Of a stretch of 64,000 nucleotides of DNA, positions 19,819 through 30,373 are shown one piece after another (the first letter of the stretch is position 1; every line of letters begins with the position of its first letter). The stretch lies in contig VRVR01000045.1 in assembly GCA_009859145.1 (NCBI GenBank), positions 93,033-157,032 on the forward strand, written 5' to 3'. Both the position numbers and the translations under genes were made by a program. The notes beneath the pieces are model-generated. The model was not told the origin of the DNA. It did not search any database and was given only the letters and a program-made list of their open reading frames with translations. The stretch is from Andalucia godoyi (taxonomy: Eukaryota; Discoba; Jakobea; Jakobida; Andaluciidae).

Positions 19819-19993
19819 CACAAGGTAAGTCCTTTTTTCATTTTACTCCAAAAACCAAAATACAATTGCAATGATGCAAATGATAACAAACAACAAAACA
19901 CAAACATAAAGCAAAAAACAACAAAAAAACAACAAAACAAAACAACCACAAAAAAGAAGACTGCTGATGGAGGTCAAAGGACAGGAATGTTCA

Positions 19994-22900
19994 TTAGGAT
20001 GCGGTTCTTCTCGTCGAAGGGCCAGATCGACCGTTGTTGAAAGAATCTTGAACGGCTGGAGAGCGAGGGCTCGTGCTCAGAATGGCGGACCCCGACACCG
20101 GTCCGCCGAAGGAAAACTTAGGAGCTGTATCCAACGACAACCCTCCATCTGACTTTGTAGCCTTCATCAACAAAATGCACCTCTGGAATCCCTGGCGTGA
20201 GGCGTCGTCAATGGGGGTGCTGCCCCAGCGATCCCGACTGTTAGGATCTGCTCCCGCATGCATCAATATCCGAACAATTTCCAAATGCCCTGAGCTTGCT
20301 GCTAGGTGGAGTGCGGTCCTGCCATCGTAATCGCCCATGTTGATGTCCACCTTCCTCGCAAGCAAGCGCCGAACTTCTGACACATCGTCCTTCGCAGCGG
20401 CCGTGCAGACAGCGTAGATGTCGCGATGCAGGGAAGTCAATCTCCACAAACACGGATTCTTCTTGAGAGTGAACCCCTGTGTGTTTGATTCAAATGGATG
20501 GAAAGCATACATGTCCGCCAAGCGACGCGCAAAATCAATGCCACGGACGGAAATACGCGACGCGTTCAACGGAGGACTGTACAGCGCAATTCCCATGACG
20601 CCCGGCACAATCAGCATCACGGAGCCCGATGCACCCGCAACAGCCGGAAGCCCCACCAAAAACGCCCACTCGCCGGAATAATCGTACATTCCACAAGAAC
20701 TCATAATAGACAAGCATGACCGGACCGTGGATGACGAAAAGATCCGCTCGCCCGTCAGTGGACATACACCGCCGGACGCCAATGTCGCCGCAATCAAAGA
20801 CATACTTGCGCAGTTCCACTCGAGAGAGCACATCATCAAATAAAACTGCAAAACTTCCTCCAAATTCGTACCCTTTGGGAGTGCATTCTTTTCTCGCATG
20901 TGATATGTCAAACAGCGATTGCGGTCGGAATTTTGTTCCTCACTGAGAAACACAGCCAAATTGAAACCGACAAGATCATGGTCATCGCCGGAGTCTGGAT
21001 TTCCAACCGCGCGGCGGTACAGTTTCATCATGTAGTCGTAGCGATCCGGCAAGGCGTCATCTGGACAGACAAGCGACAGTGCGGCCATCGCTCCGGCATT
21101 TGTAAACGGGTTGTGAGGTAGGTCCCGGTGATTCAAGAGAAGATGGTTCCCCACAGAACCCGACGGCTCGCGACCCATTCGTGAATGCACAACCTTTTCA
21201 CCGCGCTGTTCCAGAGCAGCGCAGTACGACAGCGCATTCGAACAATGCTGGGCAGTAAAAGGAGCCAGCGCAGATCCAAAGTATGCTCGCTGGCCATCAA
21301 CAGTGCACACCGCACACCCAAACAAATCAGAAGGCACCGCAGCAAGTTCAGGAATGTAAGAAGCATTCGCCGCATCACCAATCGACACCTCCGATGATTC
21401 GCAGAATACAGAAGCTAAATCTTCAGAAAGAGAGGGGAAATCGGGCACCATTAAAGACCCATCCAATGTTCTGCGAACTAAGCTGGCCGTCGAGGGAGAA
21501 CACGCTCCCATGGCTTTGTAAAAATCCGATTCCGTAAATGACTCTGGCAACGAAAACTTGCCACGCAGCCGAGGATCTCTGTCGACATCAATTCCGCTTA
21601 CAGTGAACCGCTCACAAACTTTCTTAAAACTTCCATGGCCACTTTTGTCGGTTTCAAACGACGAAAACAACAAATCGAGGCCCATGCTCACCGCTTGATC
21701 ATCTTCGTCATCGGGGTCCTGGTCAACAGCTGATTCGTGTGCAGTGTCATCATGGTTCTCGGCGCTCTCAAGAGAAGGACCGTTGTTGGGACACGCTGCT
21801 ACTCCCTGCGATGCAATCATTGGTGATTCGTTATTCTTTGGGTTCTCCAGGATCGACTGTTGTGCTTCTGCTTTTTTCAGAAGATCTGCGATCACTAGGT
21901 GTCCATGCCGCTCTGCGTCATTGCGCGGTGTGTTTTGGAAACGGTCGCGAGGTGACAGAGACACGCCTTTGTCAATCAGATACTCCGCAATTGATCGATG
22001 TCCGTTGGAAGCAGCGAGATGCAGCGCAGTCCTCCCGTCATAGTCTTCGTACTCCAACGAGCATCCTCGAGCAGCGAGCTGTTTCACGCGATGCAGATCC
22101 CCAACTGCAGCAGCAAACAGCAGGTTCACCAAATCATCCTCAACGGACGCAGACTGCGCGAGTCTGGGATTAATCTTCTCAACCGACTGATCGCCACTGT
22201 TGTCAAACGTATGGAACTGATACCGCTGTGACATCAGTCGACAGAATTCCACACCACGAACAGAGTTTCCAAATTGGTCCAGCCGCGGCGACCATACGCA
22301 AAATCCGGCAACATTCGGAACGACAACCATGAGAGAACCGGCAACACCTGATTTCGATGGGAGTCCGACTGAAAACGCAAACTCTCCCGAGTAGTCGTAC
22401 ATCCCACAAGAGGTCATGAGGGACATTGCATCACGAACCGTGGACGACGAGAAAACACAGCGTCCCGTGACCGGACAAACACCTCCGTTTGCAAGAGTGG
22501 CGGCTACCAGCGACATTTGCTCCGCCGTTGTTTCGATAGAGCACATCATGAAGTACATGTTCAGCGTCTCCACGAGATTTGTGCCAGCGGGAAATTTCCC
22601 GGCTTCTTTCATCATATACCCCAACGTGAAATTCCGATCTGCGGTCGATGCCTCGCTGAGATACGTCGCATTATCAAAGCCGATACGGGAGTCTCCGGCT
22701 AGGCAGCTCCAAGTGGAAAGCACATGGGTGATGCGATCCGGCAATCTGCTTTGGTTGCGAATGAGCGACGTTGTCATAATCGCACCTGAATTGATGTACG
22801 GATTGTGCGGCAGATTGTCCTTGTTCAGCACCAGCTCATTGAAGTTTCGACCAGATGGTTCTCGACCAACGTACTTGTGAACCTCGGATTGCCCCAGCTC

Positions 22901-23758
22901 TTCCAGCGCGATGCAGTATGAAATTACTTTGGAACACGATTGTGCGCAAAACGGAACTCGTGCATCGCCATGGCTGAAGCGCTGGCCGTCAATCGAGCAC
23001 ACGGCGAGACCCATTTGGTCGGGATTCACGCGCGCCAGCTGGGGAATGTACCGCGCCACGTCCCCTTCATTGCGAGCGGCGACCTTCTCGAATATTGAGA
23101 CCAGCTCGTCACAGAACGACGACCACTCTGGAATCGCCAGGTTGCGATTCATTGCACGCTCAATCAAGAACGACCGGTTCAGCAGAGCCACAAACTCTTC
23201 AAGCTGCAGCGGCGCCGAAAGATTTCCAGCATACTGCGCAAATATGCCAGAAATTCGCGAGTCTCGAAAAGCATCGATTCCCATCTCGGCCAGCAGCTCC
23301 ACGACGTGTCGAACGAGAACTTTTGGCTCTGAAACCGGGATGAAATTCGCGGAAGACAATAGAGACAGACTCGACAGCGACGCCGAATGAATCATTCTCC
23401 CTTCAGAATGATGTTCAGATCCAGAATCCCTTCTACTAGTGTCCTCCAGGCCACCGACGGATGCACCGGAAGCAGCCGTAGTCGTCGAAGCATCCGCGTG
23501 CGATGACGCGATGCTTTCATACAACGCCTCCATTTGCGCCAAGTGGAATGCAGCCAAATCCGCGCTTTTATCGATTCGGGACGAAATGGAGTGCGAGCGC
23601 GATCGGGTCGAGCTTGTTGTGACATCTCGAAGAAACGGACTCGCGGAATGTGGAGCACTCGGGACGTGGGAGGGCGGAACTGGCGGCGAGTCTCGAGACT
23701 CCGCAAGGCCCATTCCTTTTACACCATGGTCGACAGACTCTTTTCTCTTTCCAGTCAT
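19994..23758 (-). CDS. Tandem GLS-type glutaminase with ankyrin repeats; second domain inactive
   Basis: The 1254-aa product contains two full copies of the animal GLS layout: helical N-terminal module, serine-dependent glutaminase domain, ankyrin repeats. Copy 1 (about 145-630) keeps YIPQLA, the S-x-x-K pair in QSCSK (S274, K277), GREPSG, LPHNPYINSGA and GLPSKSG, so it should hydrolyse glutamine to glutamate. Copy 2 (about 690-1190) keeps the fold motifs, but QHCSN replaces the catalytic Ser and Lys with His838 and Asn841, and GLPAVAG replaces KSG; it is almost certainly inactive. Each copy ends in DYDGRTALHLAAS ankyrin repeats. I start at 23758 (MTGKRKESV). An open frame extends to 24190 through a poly-Gln encoded by a CAA/CAG repeat and an AT-rich, membrane-like stretch, which I regard as probable 5' flank. 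No clear mitochondrial signal is visible in the short form. Confidence 0.93.
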   Translation of the reverse strand: MTGKRKESVDHGVKGMGLAESRDSPPVPPSHVPSAPHSASPFLRDVTTSSTRSRSHSISSRIDKSADLAAFHLAQMEALYESIASSHADASTTTAASGASVGGLEDTSRRDSGSEHHSEGRMIHSASLSSLSLLSSANFIPVSEPKVLVRHVVELLAEMGIDAFRDSRISGIFAQYAGNLSAPLQLEEFVALLNRSFLIERAMNRNLAIPEWSSFCDELVSIFEKVAARNEGDVARYIPQLARVNPDQMGLAVCSIDGQRFSHGDARVPFCAQSCSKVISYCIALEELGQSEVHKYVGREPSGRNFNELVLNKDNLPHNPYINSGAIMTTSLIRNQSRLPDRITHVLSTWSCLAGDSRIGFDNATYLSEASTADRNFTLGYMMKEAGKFPAGTNLVETLNMYFMMCSIETTAEQMSLVAATLANGGVCPVTGRCVFSSSTVRDAMSLMTSCGMYDYSGEFAFSVGLPSKSGVAGSLMVVVPNVAGFCVWSPRLDQFGNSVRGVEFCRLMSQRYQFHTFDNSGDQSVEKINPRLAQSASVEDDLVNLLFAAAVGDLHRVKQLAARGCSLEYEDYDGRTALHLAASNGHRSIAEYLIDKGVSLSPRDRFQNTPRNDAERHGHLVIADLLKKAEAQQSILENPKNNESPMIASQGVAACPNNGPSLESAENHDDTAHESAVDQDPDDEDDQAVSMGLDLLFSSFETDKSGHGSFKKVCERFTVSGIDVDRDPRLRGKFSLPESFTESDFYKAMGACSPSTASLVRRTLDGSLMVPDFPSLSEDLASVFCESSEVSIGDAANASYIPELAAVPSDLFGCAVCTVDGQRAYFGSALAPFTAQHCSNALSYCAALEQRGEKVVHSRMGREPSGSVGNHLLLNHRDLPHNPFTNAGAMAALSLVCPDDALPDRYDYMMKLYRRAVGNPDSGDDHDLVGFNLAVFLSEEQNSDRNRCLTYHMREKNALPKGTNLEEVLQFYLMMCSLEWNCASMSLIAATLASGGVCPLTGERIFSSSTVRSCLSIMSSCGMYDYSGEWAFLVGLPAVAGASGSVMLIVPGVMGIALYSPPLNASRISVRGIDFARRLADMYAFHPFESNTQGFTLKKNPCLWRLTSLHRDIYAVCTAAAKDDVSEVRRLLARKVDINMGDYDGRTALHLAASSGHLEIVRILMHAGADPNSRDRWGSTPIDDASRQGFQRCILLMKATKSDGGLSLDTAPKFSFGGPVSGSAILSTSPRSPAVQDSFNNGRSGPSTRRTAS

Positions 23759-23991
23759 TGTCGGAAATGCTGAGAACGCAAAAAAATATAATATTACTAA
23801 TAATAAAAATATAATCCCAGAGTGAAGACCTGCCTGCAGAACAAACCAAATGAAACCCTCCAAATCCCAAATGTCTGCTGGATGGGTGTGAATATCATCA
23901 GATGGTATGGCTGAGTTGACAGCCGTCGACAATGCTGTTGAATGAAGGCCGACGTTTCCCTCCCTGCAGATTGCTACTACCGGTTGCTGTC

Positions 23992-24016
23992 GTTGTTGTT
24001 GTTGTTGTTGCTGTCG

Positions 24017-24083
<67 letters not shown>
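23992..24083. repeat. (GTT)n trinucleotide repeat
   Basis: About 90 bases of GTT units with a few interruptions. On the minus strand it reads as CAA and, if translated with the glutaminase frame, would give poly-Gln. It more likely lies in the 5' flank or UTR of that gene. Confidence 0.9.
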
Positions 24084-24883
24084 CGCGGCGGCGTGGGTGT
24101 GCAGGTCGAGGCTCTATGAGACACTGTCGAATATTGACAACCGATTCCTTGTAATCGATGGTGGGCGCTGATGCAGATTGTAAAAGTCACTTTACGCCAA
24201 TAGCCTGTTTTTGAGACGCGGCGGCATGCGAGACATTTTATCTTTTTTTTTTTTTCGGAGACGTTTCGGTTGGAGGGTAAACACTTGAGTGAATGAACCG
24301 ACTCGGAGAGTTAGAGAGGTCAGAGGGCTTCGGCTATGTGGATATAGTACTTTTTTATCCAAGTATATCTTCATTTACGCCAAGTAATTTCGTTGGAAAT
24401 TTTTGAACTCTCTTTTTCTGATCCGCATGCGAAGTACACTGCTCCGTAGTCCGTGCAAATCGGCACGCCACCAGAAACAACAGCGTTCTCAAGAGAAATG
24501 CTGCACCGAGCGCGCCACTCCAGTTTCGGTCATCCTTGACGGACGGACGGATGGATACGCTGGACACCGAAGCAGCAACACCTTGCTCCCGCTCCGGTTT
24601 CTGGTCGACATTTCCTCCAAAGACCACACGACTTGGGCGTGCACTCCTTCCTGCTTTTTGCTCTGCAGTCTTTGCTGGAGTCGGCGGTAATTCCGGCCTC
24701 GGCATCAAGACCAGCGGAGAGCAGCCGAGAGCCCAGAATTCTGGGGCAGCCGACCGGACCCGTCGGGAAGTCGCAGCAGAGACCGTTGCTGACACCCACC
24801 AGGAGGCCAGAATAGCAGCAAACGGCTTCTTCTTTGCAGGTTCGACGGCGTCTGTCAATGACTCAATGACGATGATAGCGATA

Positions 24884-24987
<104 letters not shown>

Positions 24988-25935
24988 AGTGGCGCAAGAG
25001 AAAATTGTTCCAGCTTGAGGGTGGTGGATTGTGCGTTTGTCCCAGTCAGCAAAGCGCGCAGCGCGGGGCAAAGCGCCATCCTCAAAAAAGAAAGTTTGAG
25101 CGCTGCCGACGTTTCAACTTGCCGGGAAGCTCCGAGGGTCTGCTCAGACGACGAAGTTTCCGATGGCTGCTTGCCGGTCCATAGATTGAGGGAGCCTTTT
25201 ACGGAACTTCTGCGCTCGCACAAATATAAAAAAGATTCAAAAACACGGCTGGCACATCCGAAGTCCCGATGGCCGAACAGATTTGCCGGAAATCCACGGG
25301 GGCTTGGCGCACACTCGCGGTCTGGTAGGATGGCTGGACAAAGCTGATTTGGGTTGACGATCCATCAGAAGAGGCAGTGGCTGAAAAAGGAAATGTCACA
25401 GCAGGCATGCATGGCGGATCGGGATGCGTGTCGCCGGGGCCTTGACCGCTGACGTATTGCGAGCCGCATCTGCTCGCATTATGTCCGCATTTGGGCAAGC
25501 GCGTGCGGCCAGTTTCCTCTCGGGCGCAGTCCACCACGGTTTATCCCTCATGCAAGCACATGCGGCTCGTTTCCGTACATTCCGTCGAACATTCATCCGG
25601 CTTTCCCCTCCCAAAACTCCGTCTTGCGCAACACCTTGTATCCTGCTGATTTGCGGTATTCCTGAGCGTCTTTCATTCGTTCCCCATTCGCGTCCTCCAG
25701 CTTCTTCTCAATTCTTCTCCGTCCTCCCCCTTTTGTTGCTTTTGCTTCTTCTTCTTCTTCTTCTTCTTCTTCTTCTTCTCTTTGTTTTGTGCCCTGCTTT
25801 CCCTTTTCTGTGTGTGCGTGCATCATTGTTCTTTTATTAATTACGTTTTTATCTCAAAAAACAAGAATCGCTTCCAGAGTGTCTTTTTGAGGCCCCCCCA
25901 CCCTTGTCATATTGTTTTGTTTTTCGGCGGCAGGC

Positions 25936-28059
25936 ATGAATCATCGAGTTTCTGCGTTTTCTCGTCCATATCCGTCGAACGCGTCAGCCCATCCGGCTCC
26001 GTTTCCAGGGTCCTCGACGGCGCCACGAGAGTTTCACGGCCACCCGCCTTCCCAGTTCCAGCATTCGCATGCGCCGCCTGTGCTTGGATACCCCATGCGC
26101 CCGCCGACGCTCCTCGGCGATACCCGCGTGCCTCCACACCATCAGCAATACTATTCGCAGCAGCTTTCATCGCAGCCTTGCTGCCCTTCCTTCCAGTACC
26201 AACCACATCCGCCGCCTCAGCATCTCCTGTACGACAGCCCACCTGCTCCCCAACAGCCTTACTCTCCCCAGCACCATCATCCCCAATACTACAGCTATCA
26301 AGCACCTCCCCCGCCTCACCACCAGCAGGTCCAGCCGCCCCAACAGCACTATCCATATCCAACGTACCCCGCCGTGTACCATCCGCTTCGCAGGCCGTAC
26401 GCGGGTTTCGAAAGCGAGAAGTATTCCTACTCTCAACACCCCCATCAATCTCAGCACGCGCCTCCATCCCAGCACGCTTCGTCACCAAGGAAGAGAAGAC
26501 CTCGCGCATCGTCAGCAGATGGCTTTATTGCGCTTCCCACAAATCTTGTTTCCCATTTTTCTCCAAACACTTCATTATCGTTATCCTCCTCCTCCTCCTC
26601 CTCCTCTTCTTCTTCTTCTTCCTCCTCCTCCTCTTGTTCGTCTTCATCTTCTTGTTCGTCATGCTCGTACTCGACATGCTCGTCGAACTCCTCAAGTGGT
26701 GCCATATCAGCGACAACGACGGCGCACTGCGCTCCTTCCGCATCATCTTCCATCAGTTCGCTCCATGGAACTCAAAAATTCATTTCTGCTGTGCCTTCGA
26801 TTTCGGCGTCCATCAGCCATTCGTTCTATGCACCCGGAGCACGGCTCGTGGGCTCAAAGAGAGACCGCGAGGGCTCGATTTCATCGCTAAATTCTGGATC
26901 ATCGTCAAGAAGGGCGTTTGGCACTGCAGGCGACGATGAGGATCAGGGCGCAGAAGAGAACGACCGCCGTCCACGAAATGACGATGATGACCGCGATGGT
27001 GACGATGACGAGGATGGTATCGAGGGTGATGATGATAAGAGATCCTTTCGAATTGTGCATGAGGTTCCGAGTGGATCCGAGACCAGAGATCGAAGAGATT
27101 TTACGATGTGGATTGGAGAGGAGCCGCCCTTGTGGCTTGCGGTTTGCATCTCCGCACATGCGCATTGCACAGCTTTGCTTCGTTCTCTGCAGGACCTACC
27201 AGAAGAGGATTTGAAGGGGAAAGGGTTTGATCGAGTGAAAAAGGCCGCGGTGCAAACTGTGCCCTTTCCTCTCGCTGATGCCTTGCTCTCGCTCTTTGCT
27301 ACTGAGATTGCAGATCCTTCTTCCTCCTCTCCTCCTCCTCCGTCTTTGTCGTCTTCTACTTCGCCTGCTGCTCCTTCTGCTGGAAGAGTGATTGATTCCT
27401 ATCTGGATCGAGAGGCGCAGCAACTGGTCTCGCAGATCAGAGCACTCGTTGTTGCTTCTTCCAAGTGGTCTGCGAATGAACAGGACGCGAAAGACAGGAA
27501 CGAAGACGAGGAGAAAAAAGAGTGGAGCAAACGGAACAGCATGGTAGAGAGTGCAGATCCGTGCAAGAAACCGGGCTTCGCCTCGTGGACAATTATGTCT
27601 CCAGAATTGCGAAGATCGTTGGTGCAAGTGGACTTGGTTGTGGAATTTGGAGTGTCGTCTTCTGTGATCGATGCGTCACTGTTCAGATTCCGCGTGTTTC
27701 GTCGCAAGATTCTGTCCCGAATCGCACCACACGAACTTGAAAAGAGAATGGACGGGGTGTTCGCAAGTGCAGTGGTGGATGCGCTGTCGGAGTGCAGCGG
27801 CATGGCCGCGGTTGCCTCCAAAGATTCCAGTCTTCTTAAGAACGAGGGACTCCTGTGCAGACCGTTGCTTCATCGCTTGCCAAGAAGGATGTCAAGGAGG
27901 GAATTTGCTTATCGGTTGCTGCTGCTCCAGCAGTACCATGCTCGGTTGCTCGACGTTTCACTGCCGTTCTGGAAGTCTGTGCGCATCGCGAGACTCGCTG
28001 CAGTATCCACAGTCTCCGCCGCACCGCTTCTATCTGATATTTTGGGTCTTTCTACATAG
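25936..28059 (+). CDS. Pro/Ser-rich protein with C-terminal VEFG/FAYR domain (paralogue of 4610-6154)
   Basis: The 707-aa product starts at ATG 25936 (MNHRVSAF). Residues 1-170 are rich in Pro, His, Gln and Tyr, resembling prion-like or transactivation segments. A poly-Ser/Cys run (about 215-250) and an acidic Asp/Glu run (about 335-375) follow. After a moderately ordered middle, the C-terminal 150 residues carry LVVEFG, FRFRVFRRKIL, LPRRMSRREFAYRLLLL and FWKSVRIARL. These match in order and spacing the last domain of the gene at 4610. The family is unknown to me; a nuclear or RNA-associated role is inferred from composition only. Upstream is a pyrimidine-rich tract ending in GGCAG just before the ATG, which could also be a splice acceptor, so a short upstream exon is possible. 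Confidence 0.82.
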   Translation: MNHRVSAFSRPYPSNASAHPAPFPGSSTAPREFHGHPPSQFQHSHAPPVLGYPMRPPTLLGDTRVPPHHQQYYSQQLSSQPCCPSFQYQPHPPPQHLLYDSPPAPQQPYSPQHHHPQYYSYQAPPPPHHQQVQPPQQHYPYPTYPAVYHPLRRPYAGFESEKYSYSQHPHQSQHAPPSQHASSPRKRRPRASSADGFIALPTNLVSHFSPNTSLSLSSSSSSSSSSSSSSSSSCSSSSSCSSCSYSTCSSNSSSGAISATTTAHCAPSASSSISSLHGTQKFISAVPSISASISHSFYAPGARLVGSKRDREGSISSLNSGSSSRRAFGTAGDDEDQGAEENDRRPRNDDDDRDGDDDEDGIEGDDDKRSFRIVHEVPSGSETRDRRDFTMWIGEEPPLWLAVCISAHAHCTALLRSLQDLPEEDLKGKGFDRVKKAAVQTVPFPLADALLSLFATEIADPSSSSPPPPSLSSSTSPAAPSAGRVIDSYLDREAQQLVSQIRALVVASSKWSANEQDAKDRNEDEEKKEWSKRNSMVESADPCKKPGFASWTIMSPELRRSLVQVDLVVEFGVSSSVIDASLFRFRVFRRKILSRIAPHELEKRMDGVFASAVVDALSECSGMAAVASKDSSLLKNEGLLCRPLLHRLPRRMSRREFAYRLLLLQQYHARLLDVSLPFWKSVRIARLAAVSTVSAAPLLSDILGLST

Positions 28060-28369
28060 AGCACGTCCCGTACCTTTCTGCGCACGTACTCGAGTGGAAA
28101 ATCCCTGTCTCACCATAGGCACAATCGTAACTGCATTTATTCATCTAAATTCAAGGGTTTAATCCGTCTTTTCTGAATTTCGTTCCATTTCTTGTTTGTA
28201 TGTTTGTAATTTCGTGTTATCAGCGCAATTGGATTATTATCATCGTTTAGAATTGCTTCTCCGCATCATGTCATATAAAACTATTTGGCTTTCGTCTTTC
28301 TAACAAACCCCATGTTCTCACAGTGTGTACAAGCATCGTTTGGAAATGTGTTCCCATTTCTTTTGTTGC
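28060..28369. other. Convergent intergenic region
   Basis: This 310-base region lies between two genes that end toward each other. It is AT-richer than its surroundings and should hold both 3' UTRs. No other feature is seen. Confidence 0.6.
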
Positions 28370-30196
28370 TCAATGCAATCCCGGGCCGACCCATCCACGG
28401 GCTACATCGTGTTCCCAAAGCTTGGCTCCCGCGCGTCCAACTGCATCGGCAACAAAGGCAGCATCTTCGCTTGGAATCTTGGACTGTAAGTAGGAAGTCC
28501 GTCGAATAATCTGCACAATATCTTTGGAAGATGCCGTCGCAAGCCTCTGGGTAATCTGTTGCTCTTTCCTCCTCCGGATCTTCCGTCTCCTGTCTCGTTG
28601 TTCACCGTCAACATCGTCATCACCATCATCATCATCGTCGTCGTCATCATCGTCAAGAGCAGCAGTAACCCGTGGCGGCGACCTCTTTGAAGTCGGTGTG
28701 CCTTTTCCTGTTTTCTGCGCGCCGGAATGACCATTGCCAGACTTTGAATGGGAAGACGTTGATGCCGACGTTGACGTTGAAGCATAGATCGAGGTAGAGG
28801 TTGGCAGCAGCAGCATGCAATCGGCTACATGCTCCTCTGCATGTTCGCCGGGTTGGAGAAGCACTCCGCAGAAAGGGCAATCGACCATTCCACGCCGTCT
28901 GCTTCGGCTTTGCTGGCCCTGGCTCTGCACAACAGTCGGCGAAGAGTGTGACGAGATGTCAGCAGTACGCTTGGAGCTTGGAGTCCTCCTCTTCCTGTTC
29001 GACCTATCTGTCACAGCGGACTCCACGACCACCGCACTGTCATCCGGACACGGTGCAAAGTCTGCGGGGGACACCTTCGCCTTGCATGGCGATGCAGACT
29101 GCAACGAGACATGTTGCTGCAGCTGAAACGAAAACGCGAATACATCTGCGTCGCCTTCGAACGCGATGTCGTCATCACGCCCATGTCCAGGATCAATCTC
29201 ATCTGCCGGATCAATCTCCATTTCCTGTTCCCTCATCTTGCGTTCCTGCTCTTCCAACAGCGAAAGAAACAAGCAATCGTCAGCCTGGAGCAAATTCCTT
29301 CTCTGCACCGAGTGGCTCTCCACGAAATCCCGTGCACGCAGCGGCCGCATTAGGGCATTTAAGTCCACCGTTCCATCCGCATTCCTCTTGACAGCCGCAC
29401 CACCATTGCCGACGCTGCTGTTCCTACTGCCGTGCACAGAATTGCCAAGCGCATGATCCAACGCATTGGATACATCCATGTAAGCATGCGCATGAGAATT
29501 GCCATTGCCATTGCCGCTGAACGTGGATGTGGATGTGGATGTGAAAGTGGAAGTGGAAGAGGATGACGATCCCAAGTGCTCGAGCCTCGTCTGCTTCCAC
29601 GCATCATTTCGCGGAGCAGACCCAGCCGGAAGCACTACAATCGCAGCAATCTCCGCTTGCTTGGGGAAGAACGCAGAAATATTCGAACGCACAGTTGCGG
29701 CTTTCCTTTCTTTTCCTTGCGATTTGTCCACTGGCGCAACCGTTTTCGGCACCGTCTTGGAAGAAGCCTCTCGCTGCACATGCCGCTGACGCTCCGTGCT
29801 CGTGTTCGTTGTCGCTGTCGGCGCCGCCACCGCCTCCTTCCCCTTCCTCTTCTGCTTCGTCTTTGGTGCATGTTGTTTGGACGACTTGAAGAACCCGTCG
29901 TCATCACTCCCAATGCCGCTACCATGACTATGCTGCTGGAGATCAACATCGCTGACATCCGAGTGCGTCTCAATGTCGTCGTCGTATTCAAAGTCATCGG
30001 CTCCATTCGCAAGCCGCGCAAAACGATCGTACTTGTCATTCACGCGACTCTTCCTTTTTTGATGTGGAGTTGGCGAGGAAGGAGATTGGTTCGTTCGGCG
30101 ACTCACCGGAGTTGCAAGTCGAGCCTGCTTAGGAGAAGACCGCGCAGAACAATCCGACTCCACAGCTTCATCAGAATCAATCACTCTCTTCCGCAT
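28370..30196 (-). CDS. Nuclear protein with UBZ4 zinc finger and PIP-like box
   Basis: The 608-aa product is mostly disordered, with basic clusters (RKSRV, KQKRKGK, RRRKIRRRK) that suggest nuclear import and DNA binding. Two short motifs stand out: VRSNISAFFPKQ at 169-180, resembling a PCNA-interacting box, and CPFC...HVADC at 440-460 (C440, C443, H456, C460), which fits a Rad18-type UBZ4 ubiquitin-binding finger. A C-terminal helical segment (KDIVQIIRRTSYLQSK...) is the best-ordered part. A PIP box with UBZ4 is typical of post-replication repair factors that recognise ubiquitinated PCNA (SPRTN, for example), but no protease, nuclease or ligase domain is present. The inferred role is a DNA-damage adaptor. 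Start at 30196 is the only upstream ATG and is followed by an Arg/Lys-rich head. Confidence 0.8.
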   Translation of the reverse strand: MRKRVIDSDEAVESDCSARSSPKQARLATPVSRRTNQSPSSPTPHQKRKSRVNDKYDRFARLANGADDFEYDDDIETHSDVSDVDLQQHSHGSGIGSDDDGFFKSSKQHAPKTKQKRKGKEAVAAPTATTNTSTERQRHVQREASSKTVPKTVAPVDKSQGKERKAATVRSNISAFFPKQAEIAAIVVLPAGSAPRNDAWKQTRLEHLGSSSSSTSTFTSTSTSTFSGNGNGNSHAHAYMDVSNALDHALGNSVHGSRNSSVGNGGAAVKRNADGTVDLNALMRPLRARDFVESHSVQRRNLLQADDCLFLSLLEEQERKMREQEMEIDPADEIDPGHGRDDDIAFEGDADVFAFSFQLQQHVSLQSASPCKAKVSPADFAPCPDDSAVVVESAVTDRSNRKRRTPSSKRTADISSHSSPTVVQSQGQQSRSRRRGMVDCPFCGVLLQPGEHAEEHVADCMLLLPTSTSIYASTSTSASTSSHSKSGNGHSGAQKTGKGTPTSKRSPPRVTAALDDDDDDDDDDGDDDVDGEQRDRRRKIRRRKEQQITQRLATASSKDIVQIIRRTSYLQSKIPSEDAAFVADAVGRAGAKLWEHDVARGWVGPGLH

Positions 30197-30373
30197 TTCT
30201 CTCCTCCTCCACCACCGGGGAATGCTCTCGGAATTACAATTAAAATAATAATAACAGTAAACAAATAATATCGCACACGTGCAGCCCGGGGAAGGGAAAC
30301 AAGGAGAAGAGGGGGAAGGGGAGAGAGATGAGTATGCATGAAAGCAAATCTCACGGCAGCGTAGCTCTTGTAA

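Noticed and set aside
23759-24190. N-terminal extension of the tandem glutaminase with poly-Gln and a membrane-like stretch
   Set aside because: The stretch comes from AT-rich DNA and the poly-Gln from a GTT array; the glutaminase core begins well after the ATG at 23758. It is kept as an alternative only.
25782-26939. 385-aa frame overlapping the VEFG/FAYR gene start
   Set aside because: It is translated from low-complexity C/T sequence in another frame, and the alternative frame joins to the conserved C-terminal domain.
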